A stretch of DNA of 64,000 nucleotides from Desulfosoma caldarium (GTDB taxonomy: Bacteria > Desulfobacterota > Syntrophobacteria > Syntrophobacterales > DSM-9756). The notes beneath the pieces are model-generated. The model was given only the letters and a program-made list of their open reading frames with translations, had not been told where the DNA came from and searched no databases. The stretch's first letter is position 1, and every line of letters begins with the position of its first letter. The DNA lies in contig NZ_RJVA01000016.1 of the NCBI RefSeq assembly GCF_003751385.1, forward strand, positions 1 to 64,000, read 5' to 3'. Both the position numbers and the translations under genes were made by a program. Below are positions 49,875 to 59,687 of this stretch, piece by piece.

Positions 49875-52800
49875 ATGTTTTCTCGGATTTTCATCGAACG
49901 ACCGCGCCTTGCGGCGGTGGTGTCCATCGTCATCACCATCGGAGGGCTCATTGCTCTCTTCAACATCCCCGTGGCCCAATACCCTCAGATTACACCGCCG
50001 GAAATCTTCGTCACTGCCGCCTACCCCGGCGCCGGGGCTGAGGTGATTTCCCAGACGGTGGCTGCTCCCATCGAAAAGGAAGTCAACGGCGTCGAAGACA
50101 TGCTCTATATGTCATCCACGTGTTCCGACGACGGCACCTATCAGTTATCGGTCACCTTTGCCGTGGGCACCAATCCCGACATCGACCAGGTGAATTTGCA
50201 AAACCGGGTGCAACTGGCCATACCCAAGCTTCCTGCGGAAGTGGTGGCGCAAGGGATCACGGTGCGGCGCCGTTCTTCGGACATCATGGCGGCGGTCAGT
50301 TTTTATTCTCCCAAGGGCACTCAAACCATGCTTTCCCTGAGCCATTTCATGAGCAATGTGGTCAAGGACGCATTGGTGCGCCTGCCCGGGGTGAGCGACG
50401 TGTTCATCTTTGGAGAAAAGGAGTACAGCCTTCGCATTTGGATGAACCCGGACCGACTCACGGCCATGGGGCTGACGGCTGAGGATGTTATCGCCGCGGT
50501 GCGGCGTCAAAACATTCAGGCCGCCGTCGGGGCCATCGGCCGGGAACCCATGGGGCCGGAACAGCAGGTTCAGTTTACCATTCGAGCCAAGGGGCGGCTG
50601 GATAAACCCGAGGAATTTCAAAACATCGTCATTCGTGGAAACGACCAGGGGGGGCTGGTGCGTTTGAAGGACATTGCCCGCGTGGAGTTGGCCGCCAAGG
50701 AGTATTCTACCGACTCCATGCTCAACGGAAACCCTGCCGCCACGCTGGCCGTGTACCGAGCCACCGGAGCCAACGCCTTGGACACCATGCAGGCCGTTCG
50801 AGCCGAACTGCAGCGCCTGTCGAGGTTCATGCCCCAGGACATGGCTTACGAAATCATTCTGGACACCACTCGCTATGTGTCGGCAGCTATTCGAGAAATC
50901 CAATGGACTTTAGGGCTTACCTTTCTTCTGGTGCTTCTCGTCAATTACGTCTTTTTGCAGGACTGGCGCGCGACCTTGGTGCCGACGGTGACCATTCCGG
51001 TATCTTTGATCGGGACCTTTGCGGTCCTTCTTGCCCTGGGCTACAGCGCCAACACCATCTCCTTGTTTGCCCTCATCATGGCCATTGGTCTCGTCGTCGA
51101 CGACGCCATCGTTGTGGTGGAAAACGTGTTTCGCCTCATGGCGGAGGAAAACCTTTCGCCAAAGGATGCGGCCATCAAGAGCATGGAGCAGGTGACCGGC
51201 CCGATTATTGCCACCACCTTGGTGCTTCTGGCCATTTTCGTCCCGGTGGGCTTTATGCCCGGCATCACGGGGCAGCTCTACAAACAGTTTGCTGTGACCA
51301 TCTGCACCTCGGTGCTCATTTCCACTCTGTGCGCTCTGACCCTGAGTCCCGCCATGTGCGCCATCCTCCTCCGGCCTCATCGGCCGCCTCAACGCGGCCC
51401 TTTTGCTTGGTTTAATCGGTTCTTGGCTAGGGCGCGCCGAGGCTACGTGGCGGGATCCGCCTTGCTCATTCGCAAAGCTGTTCTTGGATTGCTTATTCTA
51501 ATCGGGGTGTTTGTGGGTAGTGGGGTTTTGTTTCAAAGGAGCCCCAGCAGTTTTCTTCCGGAAGAGGATCAGGGCTATTTCTTTTTTAACACGCAGCTTC
51601 CCGAAGGGGCGTCCTTGGGACGAACCTACGAAGTGATGAAGCGCATCACGGGAGAGATTCGTTCTATCGACGGCGTGAAAGACGTCATCGGGGTGAGCGG
51701 ATTCAGCCTATTGAGTGGCCGTGCGGCCAACGTGGGATTTGGCATTGCCATTCTCAGGCCGTGGGACGAAAGGCCAGGCGCTCGACTGCATGTGGAGAAC
51801 ATTGTCAGGCAGGTCCAGGCACGCCTGGCCGCCATTCCCCAAGCCAATTCCTTTGCTTTTGCGCCACCGGCCATCATCGGGCTGGGCACGACGGGTGGTT
51901 TTGATTTTCGGCTTTTGGCCCAAGAAGGCCAAAGCCCGCAGGAACTCTTTGGCGTGGCCCTCTCCCTCATGATGGCCGCCAATCAGGATCCGGCCCTCTC
52001 CCGAGTCTTTACCACCTACACGGCCAACACGCCTCAGATCTTTCTCCACGTGGACAGAACCCGCGCCGAATATATGAAAGTGCCCGTAAGCCGCATTTTT
52101 TCAACGCTGCAGGCCCAGTTGGGATCGGCCTATGTCAATGACTTCAACCTGCAGGATCGCACGTACCAGGTCAAGGTGCAGGCGGAAGCGACCTACCGCG
52201 ACGATCTTTCCGACATTCAAAGGCTGTATGTGCGAAGTGATGCCGGAACCCTTGTTCCTCTCACCAGCCTTGCCACCCTGTCCACCATTCTGGGTCCTCA
52301 ATTGATGAAGCGTTACAATCAGTTTCCCAGCGCGGATTTCAGCGGCCAGGCGGCCCCGGGCTATTCCTCCGGCCAAGCCATGGAGGCCATGGAACGATTG
52401 GCTTCCAAGGTGCTGCCGCCAGGCTACGGCTTTGAATGGTCGTCGGTGTCTTTTCAGGAAAAACAAGCCTCAGGTCAGGTGGTCTGGCTTTTCTTTCTAG
52501 CGGTTCTTTTTGGTTACCTGTTTCTTGTTGGTCAATACGAAAGCTGGAACATTCCTCTGGCCATCATCTTTTATGTCCCGGTGGCAGCTCTAGGCGCTCT
52601 GGCCGGACTGACTGTGATGGGCATGCCTTTGAGCATCTATGCGCAAATCGGATTGGTGCTTCTGGTGGGGCTGTCTGCCAAGAATGCCATTCTCATCGTG
52701 GAATTTGCTCGAGACAGTCGAAGGCGTGGCTTGTCCATCCCCGAAGCGGCGCTGGCGGGTGCCGGCATTCGGTTCCGCCCCGTTCTCATGACGGCATTCA

Positions 52801-53003
52801 CCTTTATTCTAGGGGTGGCGCCCTTAGTGATTGCCACCGGAGCCGGCGCAGCCAGCCGCCGGGCCATCGGGACCACGGTCTTTTCGGGCATGCTCGTGTG
52901 CACGCTTGTGGGTATTTTTCTGATTCCCTATCTCTTTTACGTGTTTCAGACGGCGCGGGAAAAAGGTCGAGCGTGGCGCGAAAAGCATCGTGGCACACCC
53001 TGA
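49875..53003 (+). CDS. RND multidrug efflux transporter (HAE1)
   Basis: A 1042-aa inner-membrane proton antiporter like AcrB/MexB. It starts MFSRIFIERPRLAAVVSIVITIGGLIAL and has the PVAQYPQITPPEIFVTAAYPGA porter motif, the proton-relay Asp pair in GLVVDDAIVVVENVFR (TM4) and the C-terminal half permease motif. Length is as expected. It starts 5 nt after the adaptor gene and its stop overlaps the ATG at 53003. It should export hydrophobic or amphiphilic compounds. Confidence 0.95.
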   Translation: MFSRIFIERPRLAAVVSIVITIGGLIALFNIPVAQYPQITPPEIFVTAAYPGAGAEVISQTVAAPIEKEVNGVEDMLYMSSTCSDDGTYQLSVTFAVGTNPDIDQVNLQNRVQLAIPKLPAEVVAQGITVRRRSSDIMAAVSFYSPKGTQTMLSLSHFMSNVVKDALVRLPGVSDVFIFGEKEYSLRIWMNPDRLTAMGLTAEDVIAAVRRQNIQAAVGAIGREPMGPEQQVQFTIRAKGRLDKPEEFQNIVIRGNDQGGLVRLKDIARVELAAKEYSTDSMLNGNPAATLAVYRATGANALDTMQAVRAELQRLSRFMPQDMAYEIILDTTRYVSAAIREIQWTLGLTFLLVLLVNYVFLQDWRATLVPTVTIPVSLIGTFAVLLALGYSANTISLFALIMAIGLVVDDAIVVVENVFRLMAEENLSPKDAAIKSMEQVTGPIIATTLVLLAIFVPVGFMPGITGQLYKQFAVTICTSVLISTLCALTLSPAMCAILLRPHRPPQRGPFAWFNRFLARARRGYVAGSALLIRKAVLGLLILIGVFVGSGVLFQRSPSSFLPEEDQGYFFFNTQLPEGASLGRTYEVMKRITGEIRSIDGVKDVIGVSGFSLLSGRAANVGFGIAILRPWDERPGARLHVENIVRQVQARLAAIPQANSFAFAPPAIIGLGTTGGFDFRLLAQEGQSPQELFGVALSLMMAANQDPALSRVFTTYTANTPQIFLHVDRTRAEYMKVPVSRIFSTLQAQLGSAYVNDFNLQDRTYQVKVQAEATYRDDLSDIQRLYVRSDAGTLVPLTSLATLSTILGPQLMKRYNQFPSADFSGQAAPGYSSGQAMEAMERLASKVLPPGYGFEWSSVSFQEKQASGQVVWLFFLAVLFGYLFLVGQYESWNIPLAIIFYVPVAALGALAGLTVMGMPLSIYAQIGLVLLVGLSAKNAILIVEFARDSRRRGLSIPEAALAGAGIRFRPVLMTAFTFILGVAPLVIATGAGAASRRAIGTTVFSGMLVCTLVGIFLIPYLFYVFQTAREKGRAWREKHRGTP

Positions 53004-53029
53004 TGGAGTTCAGAAAGGGAGAAGGCTAC

Positions 53030-54481
53030 ATGGCGTGGTTTGAACGGGCGCTCTTAAGGACGGTTCTGGGAGGGGTCGTCGTGATGTCCCTCATTGCTCA
53101 GGGCTGTGCTCCCGTGGGTCCTCAATACACCGCTCCGGAAAACAAGGTTCCGGAGCGCTGGCACGCTCAGGAGACCGGCCCGTTTGAAGCCGCGAACCTG
53201 AGCGAGGCCGTTCTGGCTCAATGGTGGAAAACATTTGACGACCCTATTCTTACCGAAGTGGAGAGTCGCGTCCTGCAGGCCAACAGGGACCTCAAAGTGG
53301 CCGTAGCTCGTGTTCGAGAGGCTCGAGCGGTTCTCGGCACCCAAAGAGCCGATCTTTTTCCATCACTGAATGCGGCGGGCCAAGCTTTGCGGCAGCGCAC
53401 CAGCGCGCATGGCACCGCCAGTCGGGCCATGGAAACGGGATTTTACCGGGCCGGTTTTGACGCAGGATGGGAGCTGGACCTGTTTGGCGGAACGCGCCGG
53501 GCCGTGGAGGCGGCCCTTGCCGACTGGGAAGCCGCTCAAGCAGCCCACGATGCCGTGCGGGCGAGCCTCATGGCCGAAGCGGCTTTGGCTTACGTCGAAC
53601 TGCGCACCTTTCAGGAACGCTTGGATCTGACGCGCCGAAACATAGCCGTGCAGGAGGAAACTTACGAATTGAACCTCTCGCGCTATGAAGCGGGCCTTAT
53701 TGACGAACTGCCCGTTCAGCAGTCACTCTACAATTTGGAACACACGCGAGCCGCCGTTGCCCCTCTGGAAGCCGGTTTGGAAGCGGCAAAGAATCGACTG
53801 GCGGTGCTTGCGGGTAAGGAACCCGGAACGCTGGAAAAGGTTTTGGGCGAATCTCGCCCTATTCCTTCGGTGCCACCGCGCGTGGCCGTGGGCATTCCCG
53901 CCGAAGCGCTTCGAAACCGCCCCGACATTCGGCTAGCCGAACGGAACCTGGCAGCGGCCACGGCCCGCATTGGCCAGGCATCGGCAGAGCTTTACCCCAA
54001 ATTTCGCCTTGTGGGCACCATTGGCTTGGAATCCCTAAGGGCACCAGATCTTCTGGAGTGGGCCAGCCGTTTTTGGACCATCGGTCCCGCCGTGCAATGG
54101 CGCCTTTTTGATGCCGGAAAGATTCGCCAGACCATCGAGGTTCGCACCGCGCAGCAGGAGCAGGCCCTGTTGCGCTACGAATCCACCTTATTGAACGCTC
54201 TGGAAGAAGTGGAAAATACTCTTGTGGCCTTTGCCAAGGAACAAAGGCGGCTGGAGCAGCTGAATAAAGCCGTTGAGGCCGCCCAAAAGGCGGCGTTTCG
54301 CGCCGGAGACCGCTACCAAGCGGGCCTTGTGGATTTTACCGATGTTTTAGATGCGCAGCGTACCCTGCAGAATTTTCAAGACGAACGCGCTCAAAGCCGT
54401 GGCGCCGTCACGGCCAACCTGATTCGGCTTTACAAGGCTTTGGGAGGCGGCTGGCAGCCGAGCACGTCGGCGAATCCGTGA
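53030..54481 (+). CDS. Outer-membrane efflux lipoprotein (NodT/OprM type)
   Basis: A 483-aa outer-membrane factor. A lipoprotein signal (MAWFERALLRTVLGGVVVMSLIAQGCAP; lipobox LIAQGC, Cys near 26) is followed by PVGPQYTAPENKVPERW, then the OMF core QWWKTFDDPILTEVESRVLQANRDLKVAVARVREARA and a second copy later. ATG 53030 has a GGGAGAAGG site; ATG 53003 would add 9 residues ahead of the signal and is less likely. It completes the tripartite RND system. Confidence 0.93.
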   Translation: MAWFERALLRTVLGGVVVMSLIAQGCAPVGPQYTAPENKVPERWHAQETGPFEAANLSEAVLAQWWKTFDDPILTEVESRVLQANRDLKVAVARVREARAVLGTQRADLFPSLNAAGQALRQRTSAHGTASRAMETGFYRAGFDAGWELDLFGGTRRAVEAALADWEAAQAAHDAVRASLMAEAALAYVELRTFQERLDLTRRNIAVQEETYELNLSRYEAGLIDELPVQQSLYNLEHTRAAVAPLEAGLEAAKNRLAVLAGKEPGTLEKVLGESRPIPSVPPRVAVGIPAEALRNRPDIRLAERNLAAATARIGQASAELYPKFRLVGTIGLESLRAPDLLEWASRFWTIGPAVQWRLFDAGKIRQTIEVRTAQQEQALLRYESTLLNALEEVENTLVAFAKEQRRLEQLNKAVEAAQKAAFRAGDRYQAGLVDFTDVLDAQRTLQNFQDERAQSRGAVTANLIRLYKALGGGWQPSTSANP

Positions 54482-54548
54482 GCGGAGCCTGAGCGCTTGT
54501 CAACGCGCGGCCTTGAACTGCAGGCTGTTATCGCCCCGCCTTTGGCGC

Positions 54549-55095
54549 CGTGCCGTGCTCCCACAGAAGATCGTGCCGAGCTCATCCACAAGGGTTTTTC
54601 CCAACACGCTAGGCCTTGACCAAAAGATTCGCCAGGCGCTGTTTTTTTGCCAGCGGCCTTGTTCCCATCGGCCACGGCGCTGTCGAAAAAGAGCCTCGCC
54701 CATTCCTGTTAAACGGAATCCAGGCTTTTGGGAAAGGCGGCCCCGTCGGCAGCCATGAGGCGGCTGATGCCGTCCCAGTCGTGCAAACTTTCCCCATGAC
54801 GGTCCAGGCTTGGTGCAGGGCCAGCAGGCGCACCACCTGGTTGATCATGTTGGCATCCTGTTGTCCAAAGCCAGCCGTGGGCAGCACCACGTGAGCCCAC
54901 CGGGCCGCGGGGCCCAAAAGGTTGTCCTGAAGCACGAGAAATTCCAGCCGATTCAAAGATTCCCAAGCCTGCGGAAATCCTTCTTGCCAGAGCGCACTGT
55001 CTTGCAGGAGCAGGGCTCGAAGGTGACCTTCCTGAAGAGCTTCCGGCACATCGACGGCGGGACACTGAGGAATCGACGCACCGTCCCCCAGTTTC
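54549..55095 (-). pseudogene. Degenerate second copy of the 3' end of the GltD/NuoG-like gene
   Basis: This stretch is nearly identical to 61449-61991 (same orientation, about 6.9 kb apart): both read from ...DGASIPQCPA through ALLLQDSALWQEG to QRLANLL at the C-terminus. This copy is broken: a frameshift after LALHQAW (about 54815) replaces the end of the protein until the frame recovers near QRLANLLVKA, and there is no start or N-terminal 600 residues. The homology stops abruptly on both sides. It is the product of a duplication, followed by decay. Confidence 0.8.
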
Positions 55096-55557
55096 CACGA
55101 AGTGGTGACGGAACGTGCCATCGTCCGGTCCGGGCAAGGGCTGCTTTTAACGTTCTGACCTCCAACATTTTGCGCTTTATCGGTCAGCTTGGCTTGCTGG
55201 GAGATGGCGCACCGATCCGCCATGTAGTCAAGCGGAGCAGGATGAAGCCCGTGATCCAGGAACCTGATCGAGCGCGCCTCCCTGCGGATGGAAAGCGGGC
55301 GCCAGCTCCAGCTGAGATTCAGCCGGCACTGCCTGCTTATGAAGCCTTCTGGAAGGTTTATGGGTTTATGGCTACCGGATAGCCTGAGATCAACCTCAGC
55401 GGTCTCGAAATGGTTGCGACGGCCGATTAGATAAGTACGCTCACGGTCCGCCGACATGGGCTGATTTTCCAAAGACTGCAAGAAAAAATACAGGGCGTGG
55501 ACTCTGCTATGTCTTATAAGAGAATGTCGACGGCGCCTTTTTCAAAAAAAGAGCCCT
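55096..55557. other. Decayed stretch next to the duplicated gene end
   Basis: The minus-strand frame of the degenerate gene end continues open to 55481, but the protein (SGSHKPINLPEGFISRQCRL...) has no recognisable domain. I treat it as random open frame. There is nothing else in this stretch. Confidence 0.4.
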
Positions 55558-55579
55558 GTGTGCATGAAGGCATGGAGGG

Positions 55580-55990
55580 GCTCTTACCGATTCACGAAGG
55601 AGATGATCAAGCCATTCCTGGGGGAGATAGGGCATGAGGTTTATGACTTCGGCACGCATTCGGACACGCCCGTCGACTGTTCCCCGTTCCTACGCGCTGC
55701 GGCCAAAGCGGTGCAGAAGGGAGCATGCGAGCGGGGCATTGTCTTGGGGGCTCCGGGAACGGGGAGGCCATGGTGGCCAACCGACTCAAAGGGATTCGGT
55801 GCGCACGCTGCTGGAACCGAAAAACGACCCTCCTACTTAGAGGGCACAATGATGCGAACAGAATCTCCCTAGAGGCGAGGACGATCTCCCCTTGAACGGC
55901 CCTCAAGACCGTGGACGTCTGGCTCAATACCCCCTTTAAGGGGGACATCCTATGAAACGGATTCAAAAGATTGATGCAATTGTCAGTTAA
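55580..55990 (+). pseudogene. rpiB: rpiB-like pseudogene (ribose-5-phosphate isomerase B)
   Basis: The plus strand reads KEMIKPFLGEIGHEVYDFGTHSDTPVDC, then AAAKAVQKGACERGIVLGAPGTG; after a one-base shift near 55762 it reads AMVANRLKGIRCARCWN and LLRGHNDANRISLEARTISP, then a stop and, in another frame, KTVDVWLNTPFKG and RIQKIDAIVS. These match RpiB in order: the DFGTYS-type start, the GTGxGMxIAANKxKGIRAA loop, the HNDAN motif, and the WLNTPFEGG end. At least two frameshifts or stops, and a lost N-terminus, show that it is dead. Confidence 0.75.
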
Positions 55991-56942
55991 AAGGAGAAGC
56001 CAGGGGCCGAATCATAGAACGAGACGCACGTATGGATGAAACGTCCAGGCCCGCGGGGGACGAAGCGGACCGACGACACCCTGTCTATTTTTTTGGGGGA
56101 TTATGTTGGTGAACACGCCCAATTCGTAGCCGGTTCTCTCGTTGATGAAGGTTCCTGCCAGGACCATTCTTTCCCCGTAGGGTATCTCAAGGGGGGACGT
56201 TGTCCATCCGGATGATCACGTAGACCTTTTACCCGGGCGACTGTTCGATCAGACCCCGCATCAACCTCCCTCAGAGCCCTGAGCCCCTATAGTCCACCCT
56301 GACGGCCGTGTACCCCCGTTCGAGATATCCGGAGAGATCGAGACCTGTGGCCGCTTCGATTTTTTGACGATCATCTTTCCTGGGATACTTTTGGGTGGAT
56401 GTGCCTACGACATGAGTTTCCGTATGATGGTGTAAAAAGGAGTTAGCTTCCAGGGGGGGCTGAATCAGGGGGAACCACCCTCCCCCACCTCCCCTCGGGT
56501 GTTGAGACAAAAGCCAACCATTGCAATGCATGATGCCATGGGCCTATTTCTTGGTGACAGTCAAGCCCATAAGCCGCCGAAGCATGACGGTGATCCATCA
56601 CCATACCTGGAATAACCCTGGATAAGCGGATAGATGGCCCATTTCACCACCCGATGAACCGTCGCCAGGTTACGCCTTCAAGGCATGAAGTGATTGGACG
56701 ATTGGCCGTCCATCTTTTCCTTCGAACGGGCTGAACCGCTCTCTCTTCCGTCTCACACGCCTTTTGTGGACCGCACTCGACGCTGATTGTGGGTGCAGCC
56801 CAATTGGGGGGGTCAGTGTTCGCCCCGACGTGATCGCGTCGAGGACGGATCGCGGAGCCCTTGACAATAATGGCCATTGGATGAAAAAACGACAGGATCC
56901 TGACATTGGCGCAAGGATCATGACTTTATTGAAGAGGTGAAT
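55991..56942. other. Gene-poor remnant region
   Basis: About 950 nt with no intact gene. On the minus strand 56271-56531 an open stretch ends KIEAATGLDLSGYLERGYTA with a short continuation, perhaps the relic of a former gene that I cannot name. Other frames are short. Base composition is less G+C-rich than in the flanks. Confidence 0.4.
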
Positions 56943-57974
56943 ATGTCGCGATTGCGTGAATTCCGCGCGAAAAAGAATTGGACGCAGGCCGAGCTGGCAC
57001 GCCGTTCGGGTGTTTCTCGTTCCGGAATCGCCGCCATCGAAAACGGCGCTTTGGTCCCGTCAGTGCATACAGCCTTGGCACTGGCCCGGGCTTTGGACTG
57101 TACGGTTGAGGAACTGTTTGCGGACACAGAGAGCCAAGTTATTGCCTGGGCATGGCAACCATCGGAGGAATCCCCTGCCTTTTGGGAAGCCTCTTTTGAC
57201 CAGACGGTTCTCGCGTTTCCGGTGGAACCGCTACCTTACAGTATTTTGCCGCCCGATGGCTGGGTTGACGGCCATGTGCGAAAACCGCTCTCGACGGATG
57301 TGTCAAAAATGACCTTGGTCATGGCCTCCTGTGATCCCGCAGCCGGATTTCTGGCTTCGGTGATGGGCTCAAAGGCAGGCGTGAGGGTGCTGTCCTTTCA
57401 CCGTTCCAGTAAAGAAGCTCTTTCTTTACTCAAAAAAGGCGTGGTGCATGTGGCCGGGACCCATCTGCGAGAGGTCGATGAAGCGGGAGGAAATGCAGCT
57501 GTGGTTCGTGACATGCTCGGAAAGGGATTTCAGTTGTTACGAGGCGCTGTCTGGCACGAAGGCGTGGCGGTTCGTTCCGGAGAAGGCCTGAGCAGGTTCA
57601 AGAAATTGAATTCTCAAAGTGTTCGCTGGATCGGACGCAAGCCAGGCACCGGTGCGCGGCGCTGCCAAGACAAGGTCCTTCCCAGTGACAGGGCGGTGGA
57701 GAGCATTGCTGAAAACCACTGGGAGGTGGCCGTGGCCGTTCGCCACGGATGGGTCGATGCGGGAGTATGCCATCGTCTGACCGCCGAACAAGCCGGGCTC
57801 GAATTTCTCCAGGTGAGCTTGGAGGCGTTTGATTTCTGTTATCCGGCTTACTTGGAAAACGATCCGCGCATTGTGGCTCTGCGCAAAATCGTTCAAAGCG
57901 CAAGCTATCGAAAATCTCTGGCGGGCTTCAGGGGGATCGACACCCGGACAACAGGCCAAGAGGAACTCGTTTAA
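56943..57974 (+). CDS. HTH regulator with periplasmic-binding-fold (Mo/W-sensing type)
   Basis: A 343-aa fusion. Residues 1-65 are an XRE-type HTH (MSRLREFRAKKNWTQAELARRSGVSRSGIAAIENG). The rest is a PBP-like domain related to COG1910 (DPAAGFLASVMG, then VHVAGTHLREVDEAGGN, later NHWEVAVAVRHGWVDAGVC). Such one-component regulators control molybdate/tungstate genes by binding the oxyanion or molybdopterin in the PBP domain. ATG 56943 has an AGAGG site; a GTG at 56937 is also possible. It is directly upstream of modABC and is the likely local sensor. Confidence 0.82.
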   Translation: MSRLREFRAKKNWTQAELARRSGVSRSGIAAIENGALVPSVHTALALARALDCTVEELFADTESQVIAWAWQPSEESPAFWEASFDQTVLAFPVEPLPYSILPPDGWVDGHVRKPLSTDVSKMTLVMASCDPAAGFLASVMGSKAGVRVLSFHRSSKEALSLLKKGVVHVAGTHLREVDEAGGNAAVVRDMLGKGFQLLRGAVWHEGVAVRSGEGLSRFKKLNSQSVRWIGRKPGTGARRCQDKVLPSDRAVESIAENHWEVAVAVRHGWVDAGVCHRLTAEQAGLEFLQVSLEAFDFCYPAYLENDPRIVALRKIVQSASYRKSLAGFRGIDTRTTGQEELV

Positions 57975-57997
57975 CGTACGAAAGGAGAGAATAAACA

Positions 57998-58891
57998 ATG
58001 GCTTTCAATTTGGATGGTGTTGATAGTTGGATGAAGTCGGGATGGCATGTGAGCGTGACGGGCTTGGTTTTATGCTTCCTTTTGTTTTTCTCTGGGGCGG
58101 CCGAGGCCCAGCAAAGGCTTCTCGTTTATGCCGGGGCGGCGAGCCAGCCGCCCACTGAAAAGGCAGCTGCCTTGTACGAAAAGAAAACCGGCGTGAAAGT
58201 CGATATCGTCTTCGGCGGATCGGGTTATGTTCTTTCCCAGATGAAACTGGCCAAGCAGGGGGACATCTACTTTCCCGGTTCGTCGGATTACATGGAACTG
58301 GCCAAACGGAACGGCGATGTTTTTCCGGAAACCGAAAGAAATGTCGTCTATTTGGTCCCGGCCATTAATGTGCCAAAGGGTAATCCACTCGATATTCGAA
58401 CCCTTGCGGACCTGACTCGGCCGGGAATCAAGGTGGCCATCGCCAACCCTGAAGGGGTTTGTGTGGGGGCATACGCGGTGGAAATCATCGAAAAAAACTT
58501 CACTCCCAAGCAAAAAGCAGCCTTCAAACGGAATCTGACCAATTACACGGGTAGCTGTGAAAAAACCGCCACCGCCATCTCCCTTAAGCAGGTCGACGCC
58601 GTGATCGGTTGGCGGGTGTTTCAACACTGGGACCCGGAACGGATTGAAACCGTGCCGCTGCACCCGGATCAGATTCCGCGCATTGGATACATCCCCATCG
58701 CCATTGCCAAATACACCCAAAATCGCCAGGCAGCCCAAAAATTCATTGATTTTATCCTCTCATCGGAAGGCCAGGCCATATTCGCCAAGTACAAATACTT
58801 TGCCACGCCCGACGAGGCATTTGCCTATGTAGGTGCTGAAAAGCCTGTGGGTGGCGAATATGTTATCCCAACGGAATGGTTGAAAAAATAG
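57998..58891 (+). CDS. modA: Molybdate/tungstate ABC transporter substrate-binding protein
   Basis: A 297-aa periplasmic protein with a signal peptide (hydrophobic residues about 18-38, cleavage after EAQ). The mature start QRLLVYAGAASQPPTEKAAALYEKKTGVKVDIVFGGSGYVLSQMKLAKQGDIYFPGSSDYM and the late Y/W-rich ends are ModA-like. The family binds molybdate or tungstate. The start is preceded by AAAGGAGAG. First of three transporter genes, 23 nt after the regulator. Confidence 0.87.
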   Translation: MAFNLDGVDSWMKSGWHVSVTGLVLCFLLFFSGAAEAQQRLLVYAGAASQPPTEKAAALYEKKTGVKVDIVFGGSGYVLSQMKLAKQGDIYFPGSSDYMELAKRNGDVFPETERNVVYLVPAINVPKGNPLDIRTLADLTRPGIKVAIANPEGVCVGAYAVEIIEKNFTPKQKAAFKRNLTNYTGSCEKTATAISLKQVDAVIGWRVFQHWDPERIETVPLHPDQIPRIGYIPIAIAKYTQNRQAAQKFIDFILSSEGQAIFAKYKYFATPDEAFAYVGAEKPVGGEYVIPTEWLKK

Positions 58892-58904
58892 GATCGATTG
58901 CCAC

Positions 58905-59687
58905 GTGGGGTTTCGTCGAATCACAATTTGCGCATCATTGGCCGTGTTGTCCTTTTATGCGCTCCTTATCCTTTCTCTGGCCTATTTTTTTGAATGGGAC
59001 CAAGTGCGCCGGATATGGTTCAGCGACCGCACGCTGTTTACGATCAAGCTGAGCCTGGCGGCGGCCACCCTGGCCGCCGTTTTCGCCTTGTTGCTTGCGG
59101 TGCCGGCGGCCTATGCTTTGTCGCGCTTTGATTTCAGGGGTCGCCTGGCGGCCGACACCATCTTGGAGTTTCCCATCATTGTTTCACCGGCTGCCCTTGG
59201 AGCCGTTCTCCTTATTTTCTTTAACAATCCTCTAGGAGAGTGGATTCAGGCGCATCTCGTCACGTTTGTGTTCAGTTTCGCCGGGGTCGTTTTGGCGCAG
59301 TTTGTCACGGTCCTGGGTATCGCCACCCGATTTGTTAAGACGGCACTGGATGAAATCCCGACGGAATACGAGCGCGTTGCCCGTTCCCTGGGTGCGGGTC
59401 CGTTCAGAGCCTTTGCCACCACGACCCTGCCATTGGCGAAACGGGGTCTGTTTACGGCATTCGTGCTTTCATGGGCCAAGGCCATGGGCGAGTTTGGCGC
59501 GACCATCACCGTGGCCGGTACCATGGCCATGCGGACGGAGACGCTGCCCGTTGCCATATACATGAGACTTTCTACGGCCGACATCGAGGGGACCGTGGCC
59601 TTGATCCTGTTGTTACTGTTTATCGGGCTGGGTTCCCTTTTTCTTGTTCGCAGGGTTTCGAGGAGGCGCTTTCATGCTGAAACTTGA
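58905..59687 (+). CDS. modB: Molybdate/tungstate ABC transporter permease
   Basis: A 260-aa permease with five or six hydrophobic helices. The ATPase-contact EAA motif ARSLGAGPFRAFATTTLPLAKRG lies at about 162-184, after PTEYERV. GTG 58905 is the start, preceded by AGGA. It overlaps the ATPase gene by 14 nt. Confidence 0.9.
   Translation: MGFRRITICASLAVLSFYALLILSLAYFFEWDQVRRIWFSDRTLFTIKLSLAAATLAAVFALLLAVPAAYALSRFDFRGRLAADTILEFPIIVSPAALGAVLLIFFNNPLGEWIQAHLVTFVFSFAGVVLAQFVTVLGIATRFVKTALDEIPTEYERVARSLGAGPFRAFATTTLPLAKRGLFTAFVLSWAKAMGEFGATITVAGTMAMRTETLPVAIYMRLSTADIEGTVALILLLLFIGLGSLFLVRRVSRRRFHAET

Noticed and set aside
54609-55481. 290-aa minus-strand frame taken as a real gene
   Set aside because: It is a frameshifted copy of the end of another gene with an unrelated N-terminus.
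56271-56531. Minus-strand frame with KIEAATGLDLSGY as a phage nuclease-type domain
   Set aside because: The resemblance is too short and the frame soon breaks; kept only as unrecognised remnant.
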